A stretch of 64,000 nt of DNA from Rhizobium sp. P40RR-XXII (GCF_012641405.1 NZ_JABAII010000008.1:62001-126000), one strand, 5' to 3'; positions 43,598 through 55,324 are shown, counted from the first letter of the stretch. Made by a program: numbers and translations. The notes: a model not told the origin generated them from the letters alone.

Positions 43598-45199
43598 TCA
43601 TTCTCCGTTCACCGCCTTCGCATCCGGCGCTGGCGCCGGGCGCTTGCGCTTCAAATTGCGGCGTATCATGCCCAAGTCCACGCCGCCGATCAGGAAGGCG
43701 ACAATGAAATAAACCGCCATCGCAATCAATATGAGCAAGCCCAGGACGCCGGTCTTGGTGAGCAGCGTCGAGCTGGACCCCAGAAGCGGCTCCCACCGAT
43801 GAGACAAATATACGATGACGCCACCCATGACGGCGGAGGAGACGAGCAGCATGGCGGTGCGTCGCGCCAGCGACCATTCCCAGACGAGATGCCCGCGGCG
43901 ATAGAGCGTAACGAAGAGCTGTACAGCGTTCAGCCATCCGGCAACCGCCTCGGCGAGCGCAATGCCGCGTTCGGCCAGCACCGGGAAAAGCAGGATGGAC
44001 AGCGCCGAATTGACGGCGACGGCGACCGCCGTGTAGCGCATCGGCGATTTCGTATCTTCGCGGGCATAAAAGCCGGGCTGCAAGGCCTTGATCAGCACGA
44101 AAGCCGGCAGGCCCAGGCCGAAGATGGCGAGGATGGAGCCGACCAGCGTTGTATTGTTCGCATTAAAGGCGCCGCGCTCGTAAAGTACTCGGATGATATC
44201 GTCGGAGAGCAGCCACAGGGCGACAGCGGCTGGCAGCGTCAGGAACAGCACGAATTCGATCGAGCGGTTCTGGATATTGGCGGCTTCCTTGATATGGCCC
44301 GACTTCAGCGAACGCGCCAGCTCCGGCAGAAGCACGATTCCGACCGCGACGCCGACGACGCCGAGCGGCAACTGGTAGATGCGGTCTGCATATTGCAGGG
44401 CGGCGATCGCACCTTCCTTGCCCGAGGCAATCGCCTGGCCGATCACCAGATTGATCTGAGTGACACCGCCGGTGATGGCCGCTGGGATCGCAAGAAGCAG
44501 GAGCCGCTTGACATTGGGCGTGAAGCGCGGAAAGCGCAGGCCGATATTGATGCCGGCACGACGCACGCCGATATAGACGACGGCCAGCTGCAGCACGCCT
44601 GCCACCAGTACCGACCAGGACAGGTACCAGGCGGTGCTCAGCGGATCGGCGCCGTAGTAGATCGCGTAGAACAGCGCGCTGATCATCACCAGGTTTAGGA
44701 AGATCGGAGCCACGGCGGCGGCGAAGAAATGATGCAGCGAATTCAGCATGCCGCTCATCATCGCCGTCAGCGACATCGACATGAGATAGGGGAACATCAC
44801 GGCGGCCAACCGGACCGTCAGGTCGAATTTCTCGGCATCGTCGGCGAAACCAGGCGCGATGACCCAACGCACCAGGAGCGGCATGCCCAGTTCCATGACG
44901 ACGGTGATCAGGAACAGGACCGAGAAGAGAACGCCGAACACTTCCTCGGAGAAGCGCTTTGCGCCGTCGATGCCGTTCGCCTCGATTTCCTTGGCAAAGA
45001 GCGGTACGAAGGCGGCATTGAAGGCGCCTTCCGCGAACAGGCGACGGAAGAGGTTCGGAAAGCGGAAGGCAGCGTAGAAGACGTCGGCCATCGGCCCGGT
45101 GCCAAGGGCGGCGGCCATCAGCGTCTCGCGGGCAAAGCCGAAGATGCGACTGCCAAGCGTCGCGCCACCGACCGTGATGAATTTCTTGACTAGGCTCAT
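43598..45199 (-). CDS. murJ: Lipid II flippase MurJ
   Basis: A MOP-superfamily integral membrane protein of 533 residues that moves lipid II across the inner membrane for peptidoglycan synthesis. About 14 membrane helices are predicted, with the first conserved segment [18 protein letters not shown] and the Arg-containing helix region [17 protein letters not shown] (essential arginines in E. coli MurJ). It starts with an ATGA overlap on glnD, so it is co-translated with it. The glnD-murJ order is typical for rhizobia. Confidence 0.96.
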   Translation of the reverse strand: MSLVKKFITVGGATLGSRIFGFARETLMAAALGTGPMADVFYAAFRFPNLFRRLFAEGAFNAAFVPLFAKEIEANGIDGAKRFSEEVFGVLFSVLFLITVVMELGMPLLVRWVIAPGFADDAEKFDLTVRLAAVMFPYLMSMSLTAMMSGMLNSLHHFFAAAVAPIFLNLVMISALFYAIYYGADPLSTAWYLSWSVLVAGVLQLAVVYIGVRRAGINIGLRFPRFTPNVKRLLLLAIPAAITGGVTQINLVIGQAIASGKEGAIAALQYADRIYQLPLGVVGVAVGIVLLPELARSLKSGHIKEAANIQNRSIEFVLFLTLPAAVALWLLSDDIIRVLYERGAFNANNTTLVGSILAIFGLGLPAFVLIKALQPGFYAREDTKSPMRYTAVAVAVNSALSILLFPVLAERGIALAEAVAGWLNAVQLFVTLYRRGHLVWEWSLARRTAMLLVSSAVMGGVIVYLSHRWEPLLGSSSTLLTKTGVLGLLILIAMAVYFIVAFLIGGVDLGMIRRNLKRKRPAPAPDAKAVNGE

Positions 45200-48111
45200 G
45201 CGGCGGAACCGGCTTTCTTCTCAGGGTCTGACTTTTCGACGGCGACGCCACGCGTGGCAGCGGGCGCGATGATGCCCGATGGCATGCGCTCGCGCATTTC
45301 ATCCTCCTCGCCCGCCATGACCGCCTTCAGGCGCGCGGTGATGTTGGCTCGCTTGTTCTCGTTGGAGATCTTCTGGCCGACGAGATCGGTAACATAGAAG
45401 GTGTCGATGACCTTTTCGCCGAATGTGGTGATGCGCGCCGACTGAATATCGAGCGAGAGGTCCGAGAGAACAGCCGTTATTTCCGACAACAGGCCGGGGC
45501 GATCGAGGCATTCGACCTCGATGACCGTGAACTTGTTGGAGAGGCTGTTAGTGATGATCACCGATGGCGGGATGACGAAAGCCTTGTTCTTGCGGCGATT
45601 CTTCGTCCGGGTCGCGATGACTTCCGGCAGCCGCTTGCGGCCGGCCAGAACATCCTCGATCATCTTGCCGATGGTGCCGGCCCGGCGCAGCTCATCGGCA
45701 TCGTCGGGAAATTCGCGGCTGACATGGATGGTGTCGAGGGCACGGCCATCAGCCGTCGTGAAGATCTGCGCGTCGGCGATATTGGCGCCGGCAGCGGCAC
45801 AGGCGCCGGCGATGACGGTCAGGAGGCGCGGATGGTCCGGCGACAGCACGGTGATTTCGGTGATGGCGTGGAAACTGTCGGTACGCACCATCGTCGCCAG
45901 GACCTGGCCCGATTTGTCGGTTTGGCGGATGAACCGCGTGTGGCGGATCTGGTCTTCCAGCGGCACGGACAGAAGATAGGGCTGGTAGTGCAGCTTGACA
46001 TAGGCCTTGCGAGCCTTCTGACCCCAATCGTCCAGCGCCGCTTCCAGCGCCTTGGCGGCGGCTTCCGCCCGCTCCTTGCGCGACACTTCCGAGAAACCGC
46101 CGGCGAGCAGCAGCTCGGTCTCGTAATAGAGCGTGCGCAGCAACTGCCCCTTCCAGCCGTTCCAGACACCAGGGCCGACGGCGCGGATATCGCAGACGGT
46201 CAGGATCAGCAGCATCTTCAGCCGGTCGAGCGACTGCACCCGGTCAGCAAAATCAATGATGGTCTTGCGGTCGGTCAGGTCGCGCGTCTGGGCAACCATC
46301 GACATGGTCAGGTGCTCGGCGATCAGCCAGACCACCAGCTCCGTCTGCTTCGGTGAAAGGCCGAAGCGCGGGCAGAGCTTGCGTGCAACTGCGGCACCGG
46401 CTTCCGAATGGTCCTCCTCGCGGCCCTTGGCGATATCGTGCAATAGGACGGCGACATAGAGAGCATCGCGATCCTCGATATTGGGCATCAGCTTGTTGGT
46501 GAGCGGATGAATATCCTCGGCTTTGCCCTTGTCTATCTCCGACAGCACCTCGACGGCACGGATCAGATGCTCGTCCACCGTATAGTGGTGATACATGTTG
46601 AACTGCATCATCGAGACGATCTTGCCGAATTCCGGGATGAAACGGCCGAGCACGCCGGCCTCGTTCATCCGGCGCAGGATCAGCGCGGGATCGCGCTTCG
46701 AGGTCAGGATCGCCAGGAACAGGCGGTTCGCCTCTTCGTTCTCGCGCAGATCATTGTCGATCAGGTTCAGCGATCGCGTCACGCGTTTCAGCGCATCCGG
46801 GTGGAATTCCAGGCCATTGATGTCAGCGACGAAGAACAGCCTGATGAGGCTGACCGGATCGCGCTTGAAGACATCGGGATTGGCAAGCGCGATGCGGCCG
46901 CGATCCTCGACGAATTCGACGGTGCCGGCTATCTTGCGCGAACGGTTAGCGAAACGGCTGATGACGCCGGTGAGCCCCGGGGTGGCTTTCGCCTGCTTGT
47001 CCTCAAGCGCCGCGCAAAGGATGCGCGTGAGATCGCCGACATCCTTGGCGACGAGGAAATAGTGCTTCATGAAGCGCTCGACCGCCGAAAGGCCGGGACG
47101 GGCGTGATAGCCAAGCGCTTCGGCGATATCGCGCTGGATATCGAAGGAAAGCCGCTCTTCCGCCTTGCCTGTCAGGAAATGCATGTGGCAGCGCACGGCC
47201 CAAAGAAAATCCTCGGCCTTCTGGAAGAGGCGGTATTCCTGTTTCGAAAGCACGCCGAGCTTCACCAGTTCGGCTGTGTCGCGGACGTGGTAATAATATT
47301 TCGAGATCCAGAACAGCGTGTGCAGGTCGCGCAGGCCCCCCTTGCCCTCCTTGACGTTGGGCTCGACCAGATAGCGGGTGTCGCCGGCCTTGCGGTGGCG
47401 CTCGTCACGCTCGGCGAGCTTGGCGGCGATGAATTCCGGGCCGGTATTAGTGACAATTTCCTTGTCGAAACGCGCCTGCAGTTCGCGCTCCAGCGGAGCG
47501 TTGCCGCAGATATAGCGGGTTTCGAGAATGGCCGTGCGCACCGTCATGTCGGACTTGGCCTGGCGGATGCATTCCTCGACCGTGCGCGTGGCGTGACCGA
47601 CCTTAAAGCCCATGTCCCAAAGCATATAGAGGATGAATTCGACCGCCTTGTGCGTATCGCTCTCGGGCTTCGGCTGGAAGAGGAAGAGAAGATCGATATC
47701 GGATCCCGGCGCCAGCGTATCGCGGCCATAGCCGCCGACCGCCGTCACGGAGAAGGCGCCCGCCTGCTTCGGATAGACGTGACGGACGGTGAAGTCGTAG
47801 AGGATGGTGATGATCTGATCCTGCAGCCAGGAAATCCGGTAAGCGCAATCGAGGCCGCCGCCTTCCGCGATCAGCGATCGCCGCGCCGCCTCGCGTCCGT
47901 CCTGGCTCGCCCTTTTCAACAGCGCGAGTAGAGCGGAACGCTCCTCATTCTTGTCCAGACCGCGTTTGGCGAGAGCCTCGCATTCCGCCCTCAGCGCGGA
48001 TACGTCGAGAATGGTCGAAAAATCGATATGATGCGTTTCCATGCTCTGCCGATCGGCTTTCTGTTCACTGACGGCGACGCGTTGCCGGCGCGCCTGTCTT
48101 CTCGTCTGCAT
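45196..48111 (-). CDS. glnD: PII uridylyltransferase/uridylyl-removing enzyme
   Basis: The nitrogen sensor that modifies PII proteins (GlnB/GlnK) according to glutamine level. The 971-residue product has, in order, a nucleotidyltransferase domain with [18 protein letters not shown] (about residue 124), a GlnD linker, an HD domain with [16 protein letters not shown] (about 555-570) for UMP removal, and two C-terminal ACT domains (about 750 and 865) binding glutamine. The catalytic DxD and HD residues are intact. Start at 48111 is the longest; an ATG 23 codons later ([10 protein letters not shown]) is possible. It is upstream of and overlaps murJ. Confidence 0.96.
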   Translation of the reverse strand: MQTRRQARRQRVAVSEQKADRQSMETHHIDFSTILDVSALRAECEALAKRGLDKNEERSALLALLKRASQDGREAARRSLIAEGGGLDCAYRISWLQDQIITILYDFTVRHVYPKQAGAFSVTAVGGYGRDTLAPGSDIDLLFLFQPKPESDTHKAVEFILYMLWDMGFKVGHATRTVEECIRQAKSDMTVRTAILETRYICGNAPLERELQARFDKEIVTNTGPEFIAAKLAERDERHRKAGDTRYLVEPNVKEGKGGLRDLHTLFWISKYYYHVRDTAELVKLGVLSKQEYRLFQKAEDFLWAVRCHMHFLTGKAEERLSFDIQRDIAEALGYHARPGLSAVERFMKHYFLVAKDVGDLTRILCAALEDKQAKATPGLTGVISRFANRSRKIAGTVEFVEDRGRIALANPDVFKRDPVSLIRLFFVADINGLEFHPDALKRVTRSLNLIDNDLRENEEANRLFLAILTSKRDPALILRRMNEAGVLGRFIPEFGKIVSMMQFNMYHHYTVDEHLIRAVEVLSEIDKGKAEDIHPLTNKLMPNIEDRDALYVAVLLHDIAKGREEDHSEAGAAVARKLCPRFGLSPKQTELVVWLIAEHLTMSMVAQTRDLTDRKTIIDFADRVQSLDRLKMLLILTVCDIRAVGPGVWNGWKGQLLRTLYYETELLLAGGFSEVSRKERAEAAAKALEAALDDWGQKARKAYVKLHYQPYLLSVPLEDQIRHTRFIRQTDKSGQVLATMVRTDSFHAITEITVLSPDHPRLLTVIAGACAAAGANIADAQIFTTADGRALDTIHVSREFPDDADELRRAGTIGKMIEDVLAGRKRLPEVIATRTKNRRKNKAFVIPPSVIITNSLSNKFTVIEVECLDRPGLLSEITAVLSDLSLDIQSARITTFGEKVIDTFYVTDLVGQKISNENKRANITARLKAVMAGEEDEMRERMPSGIIAPAATRGVAVEKSDPEKKAGSAA

Positions 48112-48207
48112 GCGCTATAGCCCCTTTGGCCGGCGATTAACACAGGCATTCTACGCGCGGATCGCTCGAGGGTAGACTGCATGGAATCGACGATTCCTAG
48201 ATTTCTG

Positions 48208-48326
48208 CTAGAGCATGATGCCGAAAAGTGTGATCGGTTTTCGGACGACATCATGCTCTACTGCTTTGTTTCTAGAGCGGATTCAGATTTTAGGTCGAAC
48301 AGACTTAAAATCTGAATCCGCTCTAG
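48208..48326. repeat. RIME-like repeat, inverted two-module copy
   Basis: Module 2 (48209-48260) runs TAGAGCATGATGCCG to CATCATGCTCTA and module 1 (48272-48326) is a near-perfect 25-bp inverted repeat, CTAGAGCGGATTCAGATTTT onward, with five loop bases. Order and orientation are reversed relative to the copies at 10519 and 27843. It occupies the gap between glnD and the small gene at 48375. Confidence 0.9.
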
Positions 48327-48374
48327 GCCAAAGTTGACGAAGCGTGACGGCAATCGACGCAGAAACCGGCGGTT

Positions 48375-48671
48375 TTAGGGCCTTGCCGGCTCGATCACCC
48401 GCCTGAGCTCGTTCAAGCTATGCAATATGTTTCGCGATTGGGCGCCGATCTGCGTCACCATTTCGCGTTCACATTCCCAATAGCCGGCTTTCGCGATCTT
48501 CGAACAAATGTCGGAAATGCGGCTGCAGGACAGGGTGATGTCGAGGAGGCCGCGATCGGATTCGCAGTCCGGGGGCTCACCCTCGCCACAGATCTTGCCG
48601 CGCGCGGCAATCGGAGAGAAGCGCTCGCCCAGAATGCGGACTTCGGCGAGAAGAACTTCGAGATACATCAT
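48375..48671 (-). CDS. Small protein of unknown function downstream of mutS
   Basis: A 98-residue open frame with AAGGA nine bases before its ATG, starting 25 bases after the mutS stop on the same strand. The product is soluble, has no signal peptide or membrane helix, and contains six cysteines spread through the middle (in KICGEGEPPDCE, LSCSRISDIC and WECE). I recognise no family. Codon use resembles its neighbours and it is close to mutS, so it may be expressed with it. Its non-random amino-acid make-up (hydrophobic and acidic mix) supports a real gene, but conservation was not tested. Confidence 0.5.
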   Translation of the reverse strand: MMYLEVLLAEVRILGERFSPIAARGKICGEGEPPDCESDRGLLDITLSCSRISDICSKIAKAGYWECEREMVTQIGAQSRNILHSLNELRRVIEPARP

Positions 48672-48696
48672 GTTGTCCTTGGAATATCGCCTATGA

Positions 48697-51438
48697 TCAG
48701 CCGGTCTTGGTGAGGGTTTTCTTCAGCTCGTAGAGCACGTCGAGAGCGGCACGCGGCGTCAGATCGTCGAGATCGAGCGTCTTCAGCCGTTCCTCGACCT
48801 TGGAGGGCTCTCGCCGGCCGCTCGCCTCCTCCCGGCGGACGGCCACCTGGAAGAGAGGCAGATCGTCGATGAGCTGGCTTGCCGGATTCTTGCGGTCGGC
48901 ATCTTCAAGCCGCGTCAGAACGTCGCGGGCGCGTGCCACGACCGAAGCCGGCAGGCCCGCGAGACGCGCTACCTGAATGCCGTAGGAGCGATCGGCCGCC
49001 CCCGGCCCGACCTCGTGCAGGAAGATGACGTCGCCGTCCCATTCCTTGACGCGCATGGTGGCATTGGAGAGCCGGCCGAGCTTCTCCGACAGGACGGTCA
49101 ACTCGTGGAAATGCGTGGCGAATAGGCCGCGGCATCGGTTGGCTTCGTGCAGATGCTCGACGGCGGCCCAGGCGATGGAAAGGCCATCGAAGGTCGCGGT
49201 GCCGCGACCGATCTCGTCGAGGATGACGAGGGAACGCTCGGTCGCCTGATTGAGGATCGCCGCCGTCTCGACCATTTCGACCATGAAGGTCGAACGTCCC
49301 CGTGCCAGATCGTCGGAAGCGCCGACGCGCGAGAACAGCCGGTCGACAATGCCGATATGGGCTGACGTGGCGGGCACGAAGGAGCCCATCTGCGCGAGAA
49401 TGGCGATCAGCGCGTTCTGGCGCAGGAAGGTGGACTTACCGCCCATGTTCGGGCCAGTCAGGAGCCAGATGGCGCCGTCCTTGCCGTCGGCCTGCGGCGA
49501 AAGATCGCAATTATTGGCGACGAACGGGCCGCCGGCCTGACGGCGCAAGGCCTGCTCGACGACAGGATGACGGCCGCCCTCGATGGCAAACATGCGGCTT
49601 GCATCGACGGCAGGCCGGCAATAGGCCTGCTCCTCGGCAAGCAGCGCAAGCCCGGCCGCGACATCGATCACCGACAGAGCGCGGGCGCCGGCTTTGATCG
49701 CCTCTGCATTGGCCACTACGGCCGCGACCATGCGATCGAAGGCCTCGAGTTCGATCGCCAGCGCTTTGTCGGCGGCGTTGGCGATGCGGCTTTCGAGATC
49801 GGCAAGCTCGGTCGTGGTGAAGCGCATGGCGTTCGCCATGGTCTGACGATGAATGAAGCGCGCCTTCGCTTCGCTCGTGTCGGTCATCGGACCGGCATTG
49901 CCGGCCGTGACCTCGATAAAATAGCCAAGCACATTGTTATGCTTGATCTTCAGCGACTTGATGCCGGTTTCCTCGGCATATTGCAGCTGCAGGCCGGCAA
50001 TGACGCGGCGTGATTGATCGCGCAGTGCCCGCACTTCGTCCAGCTCGGCATTCGCCCCATCCCGCAGAAAGCCGCCGTCCCGCTTCAGCAGGGGTAGTTC
50101 TTCGGCAAGCGTTGCGGCAAGCATGTCTTCGAGATCGGCAGGCAGGGCGCGCAGGCCGGCGAGCGCGGCGGCAAGCTCTTCCGGCAGCAAGGCACTACAG
50201 AGCAGACGGGCGAGATCGGCGGCAGCGGCCAATCCCTGGCGGATCGCCCAGAGGTCACGCGGGCCGCCGCGATCGAGCGCGAGGCGCGACAGGGCGCGCG
50301 GCATGTCAGGCACATGCTTCAGTGCTGAGCGCAGTTCGCTGCAGAGAGACGGCTCCTCCGCCAGAAAGCCGATCGAATCCAGCCGCTCGTTGATGCGCTG
50401 GGGGTCAGTCAGCGGCGACATCAGCCGCTCGGCGAGAAGACGGGCGCCGCCGCCGGTGACGGTGCGATCGATCGCCTTCAGGAGCGAACCATTGCGGTCG
50501 CCGGAGAGCGTGCGCACCAGCTCGAGATTGGCGCGCGTGGCGGGATCGATGAACAGCGTCGATGCGCCGCTTTCCCGCTCCGGAAGCCCGAGCGGCGGCC
50601 GCTCGGCAAGCTGGGTCTTCTCGACATAGGCGATGGCGGCGGCGGCAGCGGCCATTTCGGCGCGGCTGAAGGTGCCGAAACCATCGAGCGTCGACACGCC
50701 GAAGTAACGGGTGATGCGCCCCTCGGCACTGGCGCTGTCGAAGAGCACCGCCGGCTGCGGAACGGCGGTGCGACCGAGGATGTCAAAGACCGGCTTCAAT
50801 TCCGGATCGTGGAACATCGTATCCGGCAGGATCAGCTCTCTCGGATCGATGCGCAGGATATCGGCGAGCAGCCGCGAGCCCTCCGTCTCCGCCAGCCGGA
50901 ACACACCCGTCGAAATATCGATCCAGGCGAGCGCCAGCTGCGGTTCGGCGCTACCGCGAATACGGGTGAGCGCCATCAGATAGTTGGATTCGGAAGGCGA
51001 GAGCAGCTTTTCCTCGGTGATCGTGCCTGGCGTAACCAGGCGCACGACATCGCGCCGCACCACCGACTTGCCACCGCGTTTCTTTGCCTCGGCCGGATCT
51101 TCCACCTGCTCGCAGACGGCGACGCGGAAGCCAAGAGCGATCAGCTTCTGCAGATAGTCGTCGGCGGCGTGAACCGGCACGCCGCACATCGGGATATCCT
51201 GCCCCATGTGCTGGCCGCGCTTCGTCAGCGTGATGCCGAGCGCGCGCGAGGCATCGACGGCGTCTTCGAAGAACAATTCGTAGAAGTCGCCCATGCGATA
51301 GAACAGCAGCGAACCGGGATTGTTCGCCTTGATCTCGATATACTGCTCCATCATCGGAGTGGCCGAAGCGCGGCTCTCCTCCGAGGCAAGCTCGGCGGCC
51401 GAGAAAGCATCGATGCTGGCGGTAATACGTTCGTTCAC
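48697..51438 (-). CDS. mutS: DNA mismatch repair protein MutS
   Basis: Recognises base mismatches and loops and starts repair with MutL. The 913-residue product has the N-terminal mismatch domain with the Phe-x-Glu motif inside [11 protein letters not shown] (about residues 49-60), connector, core and clamp domains, and a C-terminal ATPase with Walker [10 protein letters not shown] at about residue 660 and Walker [13 protein letters not shown]. The start is a GTG at 51438 with no strong ribosome binding site; an upstream start is not seen. It is divergent from maeB (113-base gap). It is longer than E. coli MutS (853) because of an alphaproteobacterial N-terminal extension of about 25 residues. 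Confidence 0.96.
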   Translation of the reverse strand: MNERITASIDAFSAAELASEESRASATPMMEQYIEIKANNPGSLLFYRMGDFYELFFEDAVDASRALGITLTKRGQHMGQDIPMCGVPVHAADDYLQKLIALGFRVAVCEQVEDPAEAKKRGGKSVVRRDVVRLVTPGTITEEKLLSPSESNYLMALTRIRGSAEPQLALAWIDISTGVFRLAETEGSRLLADILRIDPRELILPDTMFHDPELKPVFDILGRTAVPQPAVLFDSASAEGRITRYFGVSTLDGFGTFSRAEMAAAAAAIAYVEKTQLAERPPLGLPERESGASTLFIDPATRANLELVRTLSGDRNGSLLKAIDRTVTGGGARLLAERLMSPLTDPQRINERLDSIGFLAEEPSLCSELRSALKHVPDMPRALSRLALDRGGPRDLWAIRQGLAAAADLARLLCSALLPEELAAALAGLRALPADLEDMLAATLAEELPLLKRDGGFLRDGANAELDEVRALRDQSRRVIAGLQLQYAEETGIKSLKIKHNNVLGYFIEVTAGNAGPMTDTSEAKARFIHRQTMANAMRFTTTELADLESRIANAADKALAIELEAFDRMVAAVVANAEAIKAGARALSVIDVAAGLALLAEEQAYCRPAVDASRMFAIEGGRHPVVEQALRRQAGGPFVANNCDLSPQADGKDGAIWLLTGPNMGGKSTFLRQNALIAILAQMGSFVPATSAHIGIVDRLFSRVGASDDLARGRSTFMVEMVETAAILNQATERSLVILDEIGRGTATFDGLSIAWAAVEHLHEANRCRGLFATHFHELTVLSEKLGRLSNATMRVKEWDGDVIFLHEVGPGAADRSYGIQVARLAGLPASVVARARDVLTRLEDADRKNPASQLIDDLPLFQVAVRREEASGRREPSKVEERLKTLDLDDLTPRAALDVLYELKKTLTKTG

Positions 51439-51551
51439 GGAGGTGCAGTTTTTCCAAAAAAATGAGGTGCCACCCTATCCGCGCGCCGCTATAGAAGACA
51501 ACAGCTATCGGGCAAGAGGGACCGGTCGCCCACAGGAGGTTTGGAGGAACA

Positions 51552-53840
51552 ATGGCTGACAGCAAGAGCAAGTCGCGTCCGGGGACGGGGATCACCGATC
51601 AGGAAGCACTCGATTTCCACAGGAACGGCCGCCCCGGCAAGCTTGAGATCAACCCGACCAAGCCGATGGCGACCCAGCGCGATCTTTCCCTTGCCTATTC
51701 GCCCGGAGTGGCCGTTCCCGTGAAGGCGATCGCCGCCGATCCGGCCACCGCCTACGACTATACCTCGCGCGGCAACATGGTCGCCGTCATCTCGAACGGT
51801 ACGGCCATTCTCGGCCTCGGCAATCTCGGGGCTCTGGCCTCCAAGCCGGTCATGGAAGGCAAGGCGGTTCTCTTCAAGCGCTTCGCCGACGTCGATTCGA
51901 TCGACCTTGAAATCGACACGGAGAATGTCGACGAGTTCATCAATTGCGTGCGCTATCTCGGCCCCTCTTTCGGCGGCATCAATCTCGAGGACATCAAGGC
52001 GCCGGACTGCTTCATCATCGAGCAGCGGCTGCGCGAGCTCATGGACATCCCGGTATTCCATGACGACCAGCATGGCACCGCCATCATCGCCGCCGCCGGG
52101 CTGATCAACGCGCTTGAGCTGACCGGGCGAGACCTGAAGAACACCAAGCTCGTCTGCAACGGCGCCGGCGCTGCAGCCATCGCCTGCATCGAGCTGATCA
52201 AGGCCATGGGCTTCAACCCGGAAAACATCGTCCTTTGCGATACGAAGGGCGTGATCTATCAGGGCCGCAGCGAAGGCATGAATCAGTGGAAGTCGGCCCA
52301 TGCCGTCAAGACCGACAAGCGCACGCTGGCTGAAGCGATGGCGGGTGCCGACGTGGTTCTCGGCCTTTCGCAGAAGGATGCCTTTTCCGAAGACATGATC
52401 CGCTCCCTGGCGGACAGACCGATCATCTTCGCCATGGCCAATCCCGATCCGGAAATCACGCCGGAGGAAGTCGCCCGCATCCGCGACGACGCCATCATGG
52501 CGACCGGACGCTCGGACTATCCGAACCAGGTCAACAACGTCCTCGGCTTTCCCTATATCTTCCGCGGAGCGCTCGACGTGCGTGCCACCACCATCAATGA
52601 CGAGATGAAGATCGCCGCCGTCAACGCGTTGGCAAGCCTTGCGCGAGAAGACGTGCCTGATGATGTGGTCGCCGCCTATCAGGGCGCAAGGCCGCGCTTC
52701 GGCGCGCAATACATCATCCCCGTGCCGTTCGATCCGCGTCTGATCTCGGCAATTCCGGTGGCCGTCGCCAAGGCGGCGATCGAAAGCGGCGTCGCCCGCC
52801 GCGAAATATCGGATATGGCGGCCTATGCGCGCGAACTCTCGGCCCGGCGCGATCCGATCGCCTCGACGCTCGCTCAGCTCTACGAGCGTGTCCGCCGGTA
52901 TCAGAAGCGCATCGTCTTTGCCGAGGCGGAAGAAGAACAGGTCATGCGTGCCGCCCTTTCCTATGCCAATCAGGGGCTCGGCACCGCAATCCTGCTCGGC
53001 CGCGAGGATCTGATCGAGGCCACCGCCGAGCGCGCTGGCATCGATCTCAATCGCCCCGGCCTTGAAATCGTCAACGCGCGTATTTCCAAGCGTGGCGATT
53101 CCTATATCGACTATCTCTATGCCCGGCTGCAGCGCCAGGGCTACCTGCATCGCGATGTGACGCGCCTGATCCACAACGACCGCAATCACTTCGCCGCCTG
53201 CATGGTGGCGCTGGGCGACGCCGACGGCATGGTAACCGGCGTGACGCGCAACTATTCGACGGCGCTCGGCGACGTGCGCCGCTGCATCGACGCCAAGCCG
53301 GGGCACCGGGTGATCGGCATATCGATCGTGCTCGCCCGCGGCCGCACCGTCTTCGTCGCCGATACCGCGGTGCACGATATGCCGACGGCCGTGGAGCTCG
53401 CCGATATCGCCGAGGAAGCAGCCGGCTTTGCCCGTCGCATGGGCTATGAGCCGCGTGTCGCCATGCTCGCCTATTCCACCTTCGGCCATCCCTCGGGCGA
53501 GCGCTCCGAGCGGGTGCGCGAAGCTGTCAGCATCCTCGATCATCGCCATGTGAACTTCGAATTCGACGGCGAAATGTCCGCCGACGTGGCGCTGGACCGC
53601 AAGATCATGGAGAGCCTCTATCCCTTCTCGCGGCTTTCCGGGCCGGCAAATGTGCTCGTCATGCCCGCGTTCCATTCGGCGGCGATCTCCACCAAGATGC
53701 TGCAGGAACTCGGCGGCTCCACGGTGATCGGGCCGTTGCTCGTCGGCCTCGACAAGCCGGTGCAGATCACTTCCATGGGTGCCAAGGATTCCGACATCGT
53801 CAACATGGCTGCAATCGCAGCCTATGGCGCGGGCACGTGA
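51552..53840 (+). CDS. maeB: NADP-dependent malic enzyme with phosphotransacetylase-like domain
   Basis: Oxidatively decarboxylates malate to pyruvate. The 762-residue product has a malic enzyme domain (about 1-430) with the active-site YSPGVAVPVKAI and the nucleotide fold VCNGAGAAAIACIELI, and a C-terminal domain like phosphotransacetylase (about 440-760) with IVLARGRTVFVADTAVHD, which lacks known transacetylase activity. Rhizobia have two such chimeric enzymes: the NAD-type Dme, needed for symbiotic nitrogen fixation, and the NADP-type Tme; which one this is cannot be settled by eye, though length is close to Tme. GGAGGAACA precedes the ATG. Confidence 0.93.
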   Translation: MADSKSKSRPGTGITDQEALDFHRNGRPGKLEINPTKPMATQRDLSLAYSPGVAVPVKAIAADPATAYDYTSRGNMVAVISNGTAILGLGNLGALASKPVMEGKAVLFKRFADVDSIDLEIDTENVDEFINCVRYLGPSFGGINLEDIKAPDCFIIEQRLRELMDIPVFHDDQHGTAIIAAAGLINALELTGRDLKNTKLVCNGAGAAAIACIELIKAMGFNPENIVLCDTKGVIYQGRSEGMNQWKSAHAVKTDKRTLAEAMAGADVVLGLSQKDAFSEDMIRSLADRPIIFAMANPDPEITPEEVARIRDDAIMATGRSDYPNQVNNVLGFPYIFRGALDVRATTINDEMKIAAVNALASLAREDVPDDVVAAYQGARPRFGAQYIIPVPFDPRLISAIPVAVAKAAIESGVARREISDMAAYARELSARRDPIASTLAQLYERVRRYQKRIVFAEAEEEQVMRAALSYANQGLGTAILLGREDLIEATAERAGIDLNRPGLEIVNARISKRGDSYIDYLYARLQRQGYLHRDVTRLIHNDRNHFAACMVALGDADGMVTGVTRNYSTALGDVRRCIDAKPGHRVIGISIVLARGRTVFVADTAVHDMPTAVELADIAEEAAGFARRMGYEPRVAMLAYSTFGHPSGERSERVREAVSILDHRHVNFEFDGEMSADVALDRKIMESLYPFSRLSGPANVLVMPAFHSAAISTKMLQELGGSTVIGPLLVGLDKPVQITSMGAKDSDIVNMAAIAAYGAGT

Positions 53841-53855
53841 CTTTTGCCACTGGTG

Positions 53856-53884
53856 GGGCAGCCGAACAAAGATGATGGCTGCCC
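53856..53884 (+). terminator. Hairpin after maeB
   Basis: GGGCAGCC (53856-53863) pairs with GGCTGCCC (53877-53884) around a 13-base loop, 15 bases after the maeB stop. It is in the 68-base gap before the cyclase gene, which then may have its own promoter or partial read-through. No T run follows. Confidence 0.4.
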
Positions 53885-53908
53885 TCTGAAATAGGTGTAG
53901 AATAGGGG

Positions 53909-55318
53909 ATGACTGAAGCTCAGCCCCTATTCGAAGTGCTGCGCCATTCAGCGCGGCCGGATATCGTCGACGCAATCGAGCGGATGGTCCTTGAGGCGCC
54001 CGACCGCAAGCTCAACCGCATGAATGCGCTCGCCTTTGCCGGTGAACATGGCTTCGACGAAGAACAAACCATCAGTGCCTTTCTCCATGCCGCGCGCCTT
54101 GGCCTGTTCGAGATGTCCTGGAATGTGCTGTGTCCCGGATGCGGCGGCGTGCTGGATGCCAATACATCGCTGAAGTCGGTCCAGAGCGAAACCTACAGCT
54201 GTACCTTGTGCGCAGCCGGCTACGAGCCGACGCTCGACGAGATGGTCGAAGTCACCTTCACCGTCAGCCCGCGCTTGCGCCACATCGGCGCCCACAATCC
54301 GCATGATTTGCCGCCTCATGAATATTTTCGCCAGATATACTGGAGTTCGGGCGTCGACCTTCCGGAGGACGGCTATGAGGAAAAGGTCGACGAATTCCTG
54401 TTGGAAGCCCTGGAGCTGCCGGCGGGGGAAAAGGCTGTCGTATCGCTGCAGCTGCCAGCCGAATTCGTCATTATTTTTGAACCGGTTACCCATAGCGCGC
54501 AGTTCCTCGACATAAAGGGCGAACCAACCAGGGAGCGGCAGAGCATATCGCTCGTCTTCGATCGCATGCATCGGCACCACGACACGATCGGGCTTCGACC
54601 CGGCCCGCTGCGCATCGTCATAGAAAACCATACGGAGGTCCGCACCCTGCCGTCGGTGTGCATCGCCAACGACGCACTTCACACGCTGCTCGGCCAACGC
54701 CGGCCATTCCTGACCGCCAAGCGGCTGCTCTCCAACCAGACCTTCCGGGACATATACCGGACTGACACGATCGACATCAACCAGCGGCTGAAAATCGCGA
54801 GCCTCACCTTTCTCTTCACCGATCTGCGCGGTTCGACGGAGCTCTATGAGAGGGTCGGCGATCTGGCGGCCTTCGATCTGGTCAAGACACATTTCAGCAT
54901 CCTGCACGAAATCGTGGGCGCGGAGGCCGGTGCGGTCGTCAAGACCATCGGCGACGCGGTCATGGCCACTTTCCCGACGCCAGACCGGGCGCTCGCCGCG
55001 GCGATGCGGATGCGCGAGGCCATGTCCAGCCTCAACAGGGAACGCGGCAACGACGACCTCCTTCTGAAGATCGGCATCCACGAGGGACCGTGCATTGCGG
55101 TCAGCCTGAACGAGCGGCAGGATTATTTCGGACAAACGGTCAATATCGCCTCGCGCGTGCAGCATCTGGCGACGTCGAGCGAGATATTTGCCACGGGTGC
55201 GGTGCTGGAGAATGCCCGCGCCGCCGAATTGCTGACAATGCGAGGCGTAAAGCCGCAATCGCATCATGTCGCGCTTCGCGGCATCACGGATGCGATCGAT
55301 ATCTTTGCTATCCCTTAA
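53909..55318 (+). CDS. Class III adenylate cyclase with DUF5939-like N-terminal zinc-ribbon region
   Basis: Makes cyclic AMP. The 469-residue soluble protein has an N-terminal DUF5939-like region (residues about 1-290, the family name from memory) containing a zinc-ribbon: Cys75-x2-Cys78 and Cys98-x2-Cys101 (CPGCGG, CTLC). The C-terminal cyclase domain carries the metal aspartates Asp305 (FTDLRGSTE) and Asp349 (KTIGDAVMATF), the adenine-specifying Lys345 and Asp405, and the transition-state Asn412 and Arg416. All catalytic residues are present, and the Lys/Asp pair indicates ATP rather than GTP as substrate. The input signal of the N-terminal region is unknown. Rhizobia carry many such cyclases. 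Confidence 0.92.
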   Translation: MTEAQPLFEVLRHSARPDIVDAIERMVLEAPDRKLNRMNALAFAGEHGFDEEQTISAFLHAARLGLFEMSWNVLCPGCGGVLDANTSLKSVQSETYSCTLCAAGYEPTLDEMVEVTFTVSPRLRHIGAHNPHDLPPHEYFRQIYWSSGVDLPEDGYEEKVDEFLLEALELPAGEKAVVSLQLPAEFVIIFEPVTHSAQFLDIKGEPTRERQSISLVFDRMHRHHDTIGLRPGPLRIVIENHTEVRTLPSVCIANDALHTLLGQRRPFLTAKRLLSNQTFRDIYRTDTIDINQRLKIASLTFLFTDLRGSTELYERVGDLAAFDLVKTHFSILHEIVGAEAGAVVKTIGDAVMATFPTPDRALAAAMRMREAMSSLNRERGNDDLLLKIGIHEGPCIAVSLNERQDYFGQTVNIASRVQHLATSSEIFATGAVLENARAAELLTMRGVKPQSHHVALRGITDAIDIFAIP

Positions 55319-55324
55319 TACCTA

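Noticed and set aside
51489..53975. Very long open frame (828 codons) antisense to maeB
   Set aside because: It is the opposite strand of a well-supported malic enzyme gene; high third-position G/C keeps the antisense frame open, and its translation (rich in His, Arg, Asp repeats) has no recognisable domain.
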